NCBI RefSeq assembly: GCF_011045015.1
Contig: NZ_JAAKZY010000113.1
Coordinates: forward strand, 1 to 33,374
Direction: 5' to 3'
DNA from: Streptomyces scabichelini
GTDB taxonomy: Bacteria > Actinomycetota > Actinomycetes > Streptomycetales > Streptomycetaceae
Length of the DNA stretch: 33,374 nucleotides
Below the pieces are notes generated by a model, which ran no database searches, was not told the DNA's origin, and was given only the letters and a program-made list of their open reading frames with translations. Shown here piece by piece: positions 7,512-13,472 of this stretch; positions within the stretch are counted from its first letter, which is position 1, and every line of letters starts with the position of its first letter. A program made the translations under genes and the position numbers.

Positions 7512-8441
7512 ATGGTCGACATGGCAGCGAACGCAGCAAACGACGACGTACTGAATCCTGCGAACACCCCCGTCACCGTCCTCGGCCTGGGCCTCATGGG
7601 CACGGCCCTGGCCACCGCCTTCCTCAAGGCCGGCCACCCCACCACCGTCTGGAACCGCACCGCGTCCAAGACGGGCCCGCTGACGGCCCAGGGCGCGACG
7701 CCCGCCGGCACCCCCGCCGAGGCGATCACCGCGAGCCCGCTCGTCCTGGTCTGCCTCACGACGTACGACGACGTGACCGAGCTCCTCCACCCGCACACGA
7801 CCGCCCTGGCGGGCCGCACGCTGGTGAACCTCACCAACGGAACGCCCGTCCAGGCAAGGAAGTTGGCGACCTGGGCGGAGGAGCACGGCATCGCGTACGT
7901 CGACGGCGGCATCATGGCCGTACCGCAGATGATCGCGACTGAGGCGGCGTACGTCCTCTACAGCGGCGTACAGGAGGCGTACGAGACACACCGCCCGACA
8001 CTCGCCGCCCTCGGCGGCACGCGCTGGACCGGCACGGACCCCGGCCTGGCGTCCCTCTACGACCTGTCCCTGCTGACGGGCATGTACGGGATGGTGATGG
8101 GCATGGCCCAGTCCTTCGCCCTGATCCGCTCGGCGGACATCCCGGCCCGCGACTTCGCTCCGCTGCTCACGGACTGGCTGAACGCCATGACGAACGGCCT
8201 GGTCCCCGGCACGGCGGAAGCCATCGACAGCGGCAACCACCTGACGGACGTCTCCACCTTGGCGGTGAATCAGGCAGCGTTCCCCAACCTCCTGAACACC
8301 TTCACCGACCAGGGCGTACGCCCCGAACTCTTCGCCCCAATGAGCCAGTTGCTCGACCGAGCGATAGCCGAGGGCCACGCCCACGACGGCTTGTCCCGCC
8401 TGGTCGACCTCCTGGCCGCGGAGGCCCCGAGCAAGTCATAG
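7512..8441 (+). CDS. NAD(P)-dependent reductase, imine reductase/6-phosphogluconate dehydrogenase-like
   Basis: About 309 residues. The N-terminal Rossmann fold has the dinucleotide signature VLGLGLMG (residues 23-30) and an NADP-type loop VWNRTASK. LVNLTNGTPVQA and YVDGGIMAVPQMI follow. The helical C-terminal dimerisation domain carries the LSLLTGMYGMVMGMAQS and HLTDVSTLAVNQ patterns seen in imine-reductase-like enzymes of actinomycetes. The substrate is unknown; the enzyme should reduce a C=N or C=O bond with NADPH. ATG 7512 is chosen because GGACAGG ends 8 nt before it; ATG 7521 and GTG 7503 are alternatives. The operator-like palindromes just upstream imply inducible control by a regulator encoded elsewhere. 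Confidence 0.85.
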   Translation: MVDMAANAANDDVLNPANTPVTVLGLGLMGTALATAFLKAGHPTTVWNRTASKTGPLTAQGATPAGTPAEAITASPLVLVCLTTYDDVTELLHPHTTALAGRTLVNLTNGTPVQARKLATWAEEHGIAYVDGGIMAVPQMIATEAAYVLYSGVQEAYETHRPTLAALGGTRWTGTDPGLASLYDLSLLTGMYGMVMGMAQSFALIRSADIPARDFAPLLTDWLNAMTNGLVPGTAEAIDSGNHLTDVSTLAVNQAAFPNLLNTFTDQGVRPELFAPMSQLLDRAIAEGHAHDGLSRLVDLLAAEAPSKS

Positions 8442-8466
8442 ACCAGTCATAGCCCCCCGCTCATAG
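8436..8466 (+). repeat. Threefold echo of the reductase stop codon
   Basis: GTCATAG, AGTCATAG and CTCATAGCCCCC recur at about 11- and 14-bp spacing. The first contains the real TAG (8439-8441). Confidence 0.65.
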
Positions 8467-8865
8467 CCCCCACTCACACCACACCACCTTGCCCGGATCC
8501 CGCTCCCCCACGCCCCACTTGTCGCTGAGCGCGGAGACGAGCAGCAGCCCGCGCCCACCTCCGTCGGCGGCGTCTGCATCGGCGACGCGCGGGGTGCCGC
8601 CGCCGCTGTCGTGCACCTCGACACGGAGTACGCCCCCGTCGTACCGCAAACAGAGCCGGAATCCCCTCCCGGGCGGCACCCCGTGCACCAGCGCGTTGGT
8701 GGCCAACTCACTGACGCACAGCGACACATCACCACTGCGCTCGGTTTCGGCCAGGCCCCAGTCGTCCAGCGCCCACGCGGTGAACTGCCGGGCGGCAGGC
8801 ACGGATCGGCGGTCGCGCCGGTAGAACCGCTCGCGCTGGTACGGAAGTTGGTTTGCTTCATCCAC
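8461..8865 (-). CDS. RsbW-like ATP-binding protein (HATPase_c_2)
   Basis: A 134-residue GHKL-fold ATPase of the anti-sigma/serine-kinase RsbW family. The N-box is VSELATNALVHG (51-62), the G1 box EVHDSGGGTP (83-92) and the G2 box GGGRGLLLV (102-110). These proteins either bind sigma factors or act as partner kinases; Streptomyces has dozens beside XRE/DUF397 pairs. Start is GTG 8865. The gene is divergent from the XRE gene, and the 113-bp gap holds a 33-bp inverted repeat, so the two are probably co-regulated. This arrangement resembles the abaA and whiJ loci, where an RsbW-like gene accompanies the regulator and the DUF397 gene. Partner proteins cannot be told from sequence. Confidence 0.88.
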   Translation of the reverse strand: MDEANQLPYQRERFYRRDRRSVPAARQFTAWALDDWGLAETERSGDVSLCVSELATNALVHGVPPGRGFRLCLRYDGGVLRVEVHDSGGGTPRVADADAADGGGRGLLLVSALSDKWGVGERDPGKVVWCEWGL

Positions 8866-8906
8866 GACAACGAATGTCGCGTAGAGTCACGACCGTTGAT
8901 CAGGGA

Positions 8907-8939
8907 GTGAATCCGTACTGGGATTTTGTACGGGTTCAC
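8907..8939. promoter_or_regulatory. 33-bp inverted repeat between the ATPase and XRE genes
   Basis: GTGAATCCGTAC (8907-8918) and GTACGGGTTCAC (8928-8939) are inverted copies, 11 of 12 matching, around an AT-rich 9-bp centre. GTACGGGT recurs at 8949-8956. Placement between divergent genes makes it a probable binding site for the XRE regulator. A smaller CGACA/TGTCG repeat lies at 8865-8879. Confidence 0.6.
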
Positions 8940-8978
8940 ACGGGGTCGGTACGGGTGGGTGTGGGGAGTTAGGCAAGC

Positions 8979-9806
8979 ATGAACTCCAGGAAGCTTCCGC
9001 GGAAGAGGAACCTCTCGGCCATGCGCATGCTGGGCGCGCAGATTCAGGCGGCCCGCAAAGCAGCGGGCTACACACAGCGCTCCTTGGCCGAGCGGCTCGT
9101 CGTCGACGAGGGGACCGTCGCGTCGATCGAACAGGGCAGACGCCCCCTGATGCCGGACCTCGCCGAGACGGTGGACCAACTCCTCGACTTGAAGGGCGCG
9201 TTGGTCGCCGGTGTCGAGAACATGCCGGAGATCGACCAGTTCCCGCTGTTCGCGGAGCAGTACATGGTGCATGAGAGGGAGGCCATCGCGCTGTCCTGGT
9301 ACGACGCCATGGTTTTGCCCGGCCTGCTCCAGATCGAGGCGTACGCCCGCGCGGTCCTGCGGGAACGCGTACCGGCGTACGACGAGGACGAGATCGAGAC
9401 CAAGACGGCGGCCCGCGTCGAGCGCCAGGAGATCCTGCACCGCAAGTGCCCGCCCACGATGAGCTTCATCGTGTGGGAACCGGTACTGCACATCAGTGTC
9501 GGAGGCCCAAAGGTCCGCCGCGACCAGCACCGTCACCTGCGTACTTGCGCCGAACTCCCAGGGCTTGCCCTCCAGTTCTTGCCAATGAGCACTCCCGCGC
9601 ACGCAGGTCTGAACGGCCCCTTCATCCTCCTGGAGACACCCGATCACCAGCACCTGGCGTACACAGAAAGCCAGCGCGGCAGCCAGTGGGTTTCCGACCC
9701 AGATGAGGTGTCCATCTTGTCGCGCAAGTATGCGATGCTGCGATCACAGGCCCTGACTCCTCAGGAATCCAAGGGCTTGCTCGACCGTCTACTAGGAGAC
9801 AAATGA
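8979..9806 (+). CDS. XRE-family regulator with DUF5753 domain (WhiJ/AbaA-OrfA/Scr1-like)
   Basis: A 275-residue transcription regulator. The N-terminal HTH (about 16-75) reads LGAQIQAARKAAGYTQRSLA, then VDEGTVASIEQGRRP. The DUF5753 domain (about 90-270) has LSWYDAMVLPGLLQIEAYAR, FIVWEPVLH, ILLETP, YTESQRG and the typical end SRKYAMLRSQALTPQES. Proteins of this type are specific to actinobacteria; WhiJ and Scr1 affect sporulation and antibiotic production with a DUF397 partner. ATG 8979 follows GGGGAG by 10 nt; ATG 9021 is an alternative. Its last 4 bp overlap the DUF397 gene (ATGA), so translation is coupled. It probably binds the inverted repeat upstream. Confidence 0.92.
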   Translation: MNSRKLPRKRNLSAMRMLGAQIQAARKAAGYTQRSLAERLVVDEGTVASIEQGRRPLMPDLAETVDQLLDLKGALVAGVENMPEIDQFPLFAEQYMVHEREAIALSWYDAMVLPGLLQIEAYARAVLRERVPAYDEDEIETKTAARVERQEILHRKCPPTMSFIVWEPVLHISVGGPKVRRDQHRHLRTCAELPGLALQFLPMSTPAHAGLNGPFILLETPDHQHLAYTESQRGSQWVSDPDEVSILSRKYAMLRSQALTPQESKGLLDRLLGDK

Positions 9807-10042
9807 GCACCGCACTTGAGTGGTTCAAGTCGAGCTATAGCGGCGACGAGGGCGGCGCCTGCCTCGAAGTCGCCTACACCTGGCGGAAGTCCAGCCACAG
9901 CGGCGACGAGGGTGGCCAGTGCGTAGAGGTGGCCACCTGCCCCCACGCCATCCACATCCGCGACTCCAAGAACCCCACCGGCCCCACCTTCACCACCTCC
10001 CCGGAGTCCTGGTCGGCCTTCACGGCGTACGCGAGCCGCTGA
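9803..10042 (+). CDS. DUF397 protein with duplicated N-terminal motif
   Basis: A 79-residue small protein, the usual partner of XRE/DUF5753 regulators. The motif W-[FR]-K-S-S-[YH]-S-G-D-E-G-G-x-C-[LV]-E-V-A occurs twice, at about residues 7-24 and 27-44. The standard DUF397 end VRDSKNP-like (IRDSKNPTGPT, then SWSAFTAYA) follows. Most family members have one copy, but I recall others with two. Each copy has one Cys. It starts by ATGA overlap with the regulator gene. In studied pairs the DUF397 protein modulates or is antagonised by the XRE protein; the mechanism here is unknown. Confidence 0.92.
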   Translation: MSTALEWFKSSYSGDEGGACLEVAYTWRKSSHSGDEGGQCVEVATCPHAIHIRDSKNPTGPTFTTSPESWSAFTAYASR

Positions 10043-10050
10043 CCACCGCA

Positions 10051-10452
10051 ATGCCATCACGCACGTACGAACACGACGTGGCCTTCCGTGAGCGCTCCAG
10101 GCGGCTGCGTGCCTGGGGCCTCGGGTTCCTGTCGGTCGCGGGGCTGTTGTGGGTCTGGTGCGCCGTGCTGCTCCTCATGCCGTACCAGGTGGGGGAGCCC
10201 GACACCGTCAACCACGACGAGTGCGAGTCCCGGCTGCTCACCGACCTCGGCACGGCCAACGAGGGCTCCTGGCGAGCCGAAACCTGCGAGTCCGAACGCG
10301 ACTGGCCGGAGGCCGTAGCCGTACTGGCCCTCTCCGTCCCGGTCTCGATCGTCGGCGCAATCCTCTTCACGACGGGCATCGTGAGCGTCCGCCTGAGCGA
10401 ACACGCGGAGGACATCGCCCGCTTGAAAGAACGGGACGCCCGCACCGCCTGA
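10051..10452 (+). CDS. Small protein with two transmembrane helices, unknown function
   Basis: A 133-residue protein with no family I recognise. A basic cytoplasmic N-terminus (about 1-22) is followed by helix 1 (about 24-46, LGFLSVAGLLWVWCAVLLL). An external loop of about 45 residues has two Cys (DECES, ETCESERDW) that could pair. Helix 2 is at about 89-112 (AVAVLALSVPVSIVGAILF), and a charged C-terminal tail ends ARLKERDA. The chosen start, ATG 10051, is 8 bp after the DUF397 stop, so it is probably the last gene of the XRE-DUF397 operon. It could link that switch to the membrane, which is inference only. Confidence 0.7.
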   Translation: MPSRTYEHDVAFRERSRRLRAWGLGFLSVAGLLWVWCAVLLLMPYQVGEPDTVNHDECESRLLTDLGTANEGSWRAETCESERDWPEAVAVLALSVPVSIVGAILFTTGIVSVRLSEHAEDIARLKERDARTA

Positions 10453-10489
10453 CGCTGCGTCGGCGACAACTGGCAGATTGCCGACCCGT

Positions 10490-11185
10490 TCAGCCCCGCG
10501 CGCGGAGTTCGAGCAGTTCCGGCGCGAGAACGACGATGATGCGGCCCCGGACTTCGATCAGGTGGTCGCGCCGTAGGCGGGTCAGCGCACGGTTGACGGT
10601 GACGCGCGTGACGCCGAGGAGATCGGCGAGGACCTGCTGGGTGCCGGGCAGCGGCACACGGCAGCCGGGTACGGCGGCGGCCTGGTCCAGCAGCCAGGCC
10701 GAAAGGCGGGCCTCGGCGGGCAGCGTGGCCGTCTCCGCGAGCCGTTCCTGCTGCCGCCGTGCGTGACCGGCGAGTACGCGCAGCACGTGTGCCCGGACCG
10801 AGGCCACGTCGTCGACCAGGTCCAGGAACCGGTCGCGCGGCAAGCTCCGTACGGCACAGGGCATGAGCGCGGTGAGAGTGGCGGTATGTCCTCCCCCGTC
10901 GATCACGGCGACCTTGTCCAGTGCGCAGGGCGCCGCCCATTCCCCGAAGCGGATGACGCGCCCGGCGCTCGTCGTGGTCGTGGCGGCGACCTGGCCACGC
11001 AACAGCAGGAGGAGATGACCGGCGGGATCTCCCACGTTGCGCAGAACCTGCCCGGCGGGGACCGTACGCGGCACGGAATACCGCCACAACTCCCGCAACG
11101 CGGCGTCCGGAAGGGAAGCCAGCAACGGCACGCCGCTCAACGCCCGCCACTGCTCGGGTGTATCAACCGATACAGACCTGCTCAC
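10490..11185 (-). CDS. Crp/Fnr-family transcriptional regulator
   Basis: A 231-residue regulator. The cyclic-nucleotide-binding-like beta roll spans about 15-130 (PAGQVLRNVGDPAGHLLLLL, FGEWAAP, ATLTALMPCAV). A dimer helix follows (VRAHVLRVLAGHARRQQERL), then a winged HTH (about 170-225, LPGTQQVLADLLGVTRVTV, NRALTRLRRDHLIEV). No Cys cluster typical of Fnr is seen, and the cAMP-contacting RE pair of true Crp is not evident, so the ligand is unknown. Start GTG 11185 has no ribosome binding site but has TACGGT 6 nt before it, suggesting a leaderless mRNA. It is divergent from the YciI gene with only 23 bp between start codons, so binding there would affect both. Confidence 0.9.
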   Translation of the reverse strand: MSRSVSVDTPEQWRALSGVPLLASLPDAALRELWRYSVPRTVPAGQVLRNVGDPAGHLLLLLRGQVAATTTTSAGRVIRFGEWAAPCALDKVAVIDGGGHTATLTALMPCAVRSLPRDRFLDLVDDVASVRAHVLRVLAGHARRQQERLAETATLPAEARLSAWLLDQAAAVPGCRVPLPGTQQVLADLLGVTRVTVNRALTRLRRDHLIEVRGRIIVVLAPELLELRARG

Positions 11186-11191
11186 GCCCCG

Positions 11192-11201
11192 ACCGTACCG
11201 T
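11192..11201. promoter_or_regulatory. Overlapping face-to-face -10 elements, crp-like/yciI divergence
   Basis: Plus strand: TACCGT (11196-11201), 7 nt before ATG 11209. Minus strand: TACGGT (11197-11192), 6 nt before GTG 11185. The two hexamers share 11196-11197. Each -35 region would fall inside the other gene. The core GAC-n-GTAC-n-GTC is itself palindromic. Confidence 0.5.
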
Positions 11202-11208
11202 CAACGCC

Positions 11209-11487
11209 ATGCTGATCCTCGAACTCGCCTTCACCGACAGCCCGGAACGCCTGACCGCCCGCCCCACCCACCGACAGCACCTGGTCCGCCTGCACGCCGA
11301 AGGGCAACTCATCGCCGCGGGACCGTGGGCAGACGACAGCGGCGCAGTATTGATCTTCGACGTGAACCGCCCCGAACTCGACACGATCATGGCCGCCGAC
11401 CCGTACTACAACACGGCGGGAGTGCGTGTCCTGACCATCCGGGAATGGACCCCACTCGTGACACCTGGCAGGCCGGGAGCCTCGTGA
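11209..11487 (+). CDS. YciI family protein
   Basis: A 92-residue ferredoxin-like alpha/beta barrel protein of the YciI family. Visible marks are MLILELAFTDSPERL, RPTHRQHLVRLHAEGQLIAAGPW with the conserved His, AVLIFDVNRPELDTIMAADPYY, and VLTIREW. YciI proteins are small dimers, some with lyase or dehalogenase-like chemistry using the His and an Asp, and mostly uncharacterised. ATG 11209 is chosen because family members start at this beta strand. No ribosome binding site is present, but a TACCGT hexamer 7 nt upstream fits a leaderless transcript. It is probably regulated by the divergent Crp/Fnr protein. Confidence 0.88.
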   Translation: MLILELAFTDSPERLTARPTHRQHLVRLHAEGQLIAAGPWADDSGAVLIFDVNRPELDTIMAADPYYNTAGVRVLTIREWTPLVTPGRPGAS

Positions 11488-11523
11488 GGGCACGTACAAA
11501 ACCGACCCTGCTCAGTTCACGCT

Positions 11524-11551
11524 CTACCGACTACCGACTACCGACTACCGA
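11524..11551 (-). repeat. Heptanucleotide tandem repeat (CTACCGA)4 across a stop codon
   Basis: Four perfect CTACCGA units span 11524-11551. The proximal one holds the TAG stop of the DinB-like gene (CTA at 11545-11547). Changes in copy number would not alter the protein, because the stop lies in the first unit read. Confidence 0.9.
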
Positions 11552-12060
11552 TCGCCATAGGTCAGAATCCGCTCGATGTCCCAGGCGTGATGGGCGGCAT
11601 CGTGGGCGTTGTTGCGCGCGACGTCCTCGGCACGCTGGATACCGCGAGCAGCATGCTCAAGAACCACGCCCTCATCCAACGCAGCCGACACGGATTCGAC
11701 CCAGGCACGGGCAGCTCCTTGGAGCGACCACAAGGCCCCCTCCAGAACAATGTCGTTGTAGCAACGGGCCTTCGCCAAGAGGTCCTGGTCATATCCCGGG
11801 ACCCTGCGTGCGCCGGAAAGACGTGCACCGACCAGTCGCTCAGCCCAGGTACGCAGATTGTCCGTCACATGGCTGACGTAGGCCGTAACGTTCCAGGCGA
11901 GTTCCGGATGAAACTCATCGCCCCGGCGCCCCTTCAACAGACCCGCATAGCGCTCAGGCACGCGGCTCACCTGCGCTACGGCATCAAGCGGTGTCAACGC
12001 CCAATCGAACCCGCAGTCGCGGCAAGGGTTCCCATACAAACGTACGCCCCAGAGTTCCAT
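11545..12060 (-). CDS. DinB-like protein with N-terminal CxxC motif
   Basis: A 171-residue protein. The N-terminus has NPCRDCGFDW, a CxxC pair seen at the head of some actinobacterial DinB/mycothiol-transferase-like proteins. A four-helix bundle is predicted, with His in ELAWNVTAYVSHVTDNLRTW and a C-terminal NNAHDAAHHAWDIERIL that would give metal ligands. Members bind metal and often transfer mycothiol or similar thiols; the substrate here is unknown. ATG 12060 is preferred: TAGGCT lies 8 nt before it, fitting a leaderless start. A TTG 21 bp upstream is the alternative. Third-position GC looks lower than in its neighbours, which hints at acquired DNA. Confidence 0.65.
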   Translation of the reverse strand: MELWGVRLYGNPCRDCGFDWALTPLDAVAQVSRVPERYAGLLKGRRGDEFHPELAWNVTAYVSHVTDNLRTWAERLVGARLSGARRVPGYDQDLLAKARCYNDIVLEGALWSLQGAARAWVESVSAALDEGVVLEHAARGIQRAEDVARNNAHDAAHHAWDIERILTYGDR

Positions 12061-12085
12061 GGGATGCCAGCCTATTCGCAACCCT

Positions 12086-12256
12086 TCAACGCCTGGTCAC
12101 GGCCGGTACGTACGCCACGGGCCCGCCGGACTCCGAGTCAAGGCGTCTGCCGAGCAGTCGCCGCGCTTCGGCAGCACCTCGCACCTCGTCCCGTACGACC
12201 TGAACAGGCGTGACCAAGTCGGTCGCGTAGCCCGCGAGTTGAGCCGAGAAGCGGCG
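12086..12256 (-). other. In-frame open stretch directly after the hemB stop
   Basis: After the hemB TAG the same frame stays open for 56 codons to TGA at 12088-12086 (RRFSAQLAGYATDLV, then VQVVRDEVRGAAEARRLLG, and an end PAVTRR). About three quarters of third positions are G or C by hand count, which is coding-like but weaker than in hemB. A TTG start at DLV is possible, without a clear ribosome binding site. It could be a small gene before the DinB-like gene, a decayed gene, or chance. Confidence 0.25.
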
Positions 12257-13249
12257 CTAGCGCAGCTTCTGCGCGACCTCCGTCGCCCAGTACGTCAGGA
12301 TGTTCTGAGCGCCGGCCCGCTTGATCCCCGTCAGCGTCTCCAGGATCGCCCGGTCCCGGTCGAGCCAGCCCTTCTCGGCGGCGGCCTCGATCATCGAGTA
12401 CTCACCCGAGATCTGATACGCCGCGACCGGCACATCCACCGCATCCGCGACCCGCGCGAGGATGTCGAGGTAAGGCCCCGCCGGCTTGACCATCACCATG
12501 TCGGCCCCCTCCTCCAGGTCGAGGGCCAGCTCGCGCATGGATTCCCGTACGTTGGCGGGGTCCTGCTGGTAGGTCTTGCGGTCGCCCTTCAGCGACGAGG
12601 CAACGGCCTCGCGGAAGGGGCCGTAGAAGGCGGACGAGTACTTGGCGGTGTAGGCGAGGATCGTCACGTCCTCGCGGCCGATCTGGTCCAACGCGTCGCG
12701 TACGACACCGATCTGACCGTCCATCATCCCGCTCGGCCCGACCACATGCGCGCCCGCGTCGGCCTGCACCTGGGCCATCTCGGCATACCGCTCGAGCGTC
12801 GCGTCGTTGTCGACGCGGCCCTGGTCGTCGAGGACCCCGCAGTGCCCGTGGTCGGTGGTCTCGTCGAGGCAGAGGTCGGACATGACGAGGAGTTCGTCGC
12901 CGACCTCGGCCCGTACGTCCCGGATGGCGACCTGAAGGATCCCGTCCGGGTCGGTCCCGGGCGTCCCGATGGCGTCCTTCTTGGACTCCTCCGGCACGCC
13001 GAACAGCATGATCCCGGAGATCCCGGCCTCCACGGCCTCCAGCGCCGCCTTCTTCAGGCTGTCCCGCGTGTGTTGCACGACCCCGGGCATGGCGGCGATC
13101 GGCACGGGCTCGCTGACGCCTTCGCGGATGAACGCGGGGAGGATGAAGTCCGCAGGGTGCAGCCGGGTCTCGGCGACCATGCGGCGCATGGCGGGAGTGG
13201 TACGCAGCCGCCGCGGCCGCGTACCGGGGAAGGATCCGTACTTCGTCAT
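12257..13249 (-). CDS. hemB: Delta-aminolevulinic acid dehydratase (porphobilinogen synthase)
   Basis: A 330-residue TIM-barrel enzyme that condenses two 5-aminolevulinate molecules to porphobilinogen, the second common step of tetrapyrrole synthesis. The Schiff-base lysines are in AYTAKYSSAFYGPF and MVMVKPAGPYLD. The metal region reads SDLCLDETTDHGHCGV: Cys at the first and third zinc positions but Asp at the second, a mixture of the zinc and magnesium types. ATG 13249 has TAGCGT 6 nt upstream and only an ill-spaced AGGGG, so it may be leaderless with its own promoter. hemB is separated from hemD by an opposite-strand oxidase gene and so cannot be in the rex-hemACD transcript. Confidence 0.97.
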   Translation of the reverse strand: MTKYGSFPGTRPRRLRTTPAMRRMVAETRLHPADFILPAFIREGVSEPVPIAAMPGVVQHTRDSLKKAALEAVEAGISGIMLFGVPEESKKDAIGTPGTDPDGILQVAIRDVRAEVGDELLVMSDLCLDETTDHGHCGVLDDQGRVDNDATLERYAEMAQVQADAGAHVVGPSGMMDGQIGVVRDALDQIGREDVTILAYTAKYSSAFYGPFREAVASSLKGDRKTYQQDPANVRESMRELALDLEEGADMVMVKPAGPYLDILARVADAVDVPVAAYQISGEYSMIEAAAEKGWLDRDRAILETLTGIKRAGAQNILTYWATEVAQKLR

Positions 13250-13373
13250 ACCCCTACGCTACGCCCGCATCAGGACCACCTTTGCCGACGCCGAGTCGGG
13301 GATCACGGGGCGTTTTCGGGCCTTCCGCGCCCACGATCAGACTCCACATGCGAACCCCAAACCACGGGTCCAT

Positions 13374-13431
13374 GCTGGTGAAAAGGCCCCCCTGCCGGTG
13401 AAAAGGGCCCTTGCCGGTGAATAGGTCCCCT
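13374..13431 (+). repeat. Three tandem ~19-20-bp repeats upstream of the FAD oxidase gene
   Basis: GCYGGTGAAAAGG-type units begin at 13374, 13394 and 13413 (GCTGGTGAAAAGGCC, GCCGGTGAAAAGGGC, GCCGGTGAATAGGTC), each followed by a C/T run. They lie 42-99 bp before the oxidase start. They may be a tandem operator or a decaying slippage product. Confidence 0.6.
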
Positions 13432-13472
13432 CCACCGCGCAGCCCGCACGCCCGCGCTCCCCGGAGGACGCG

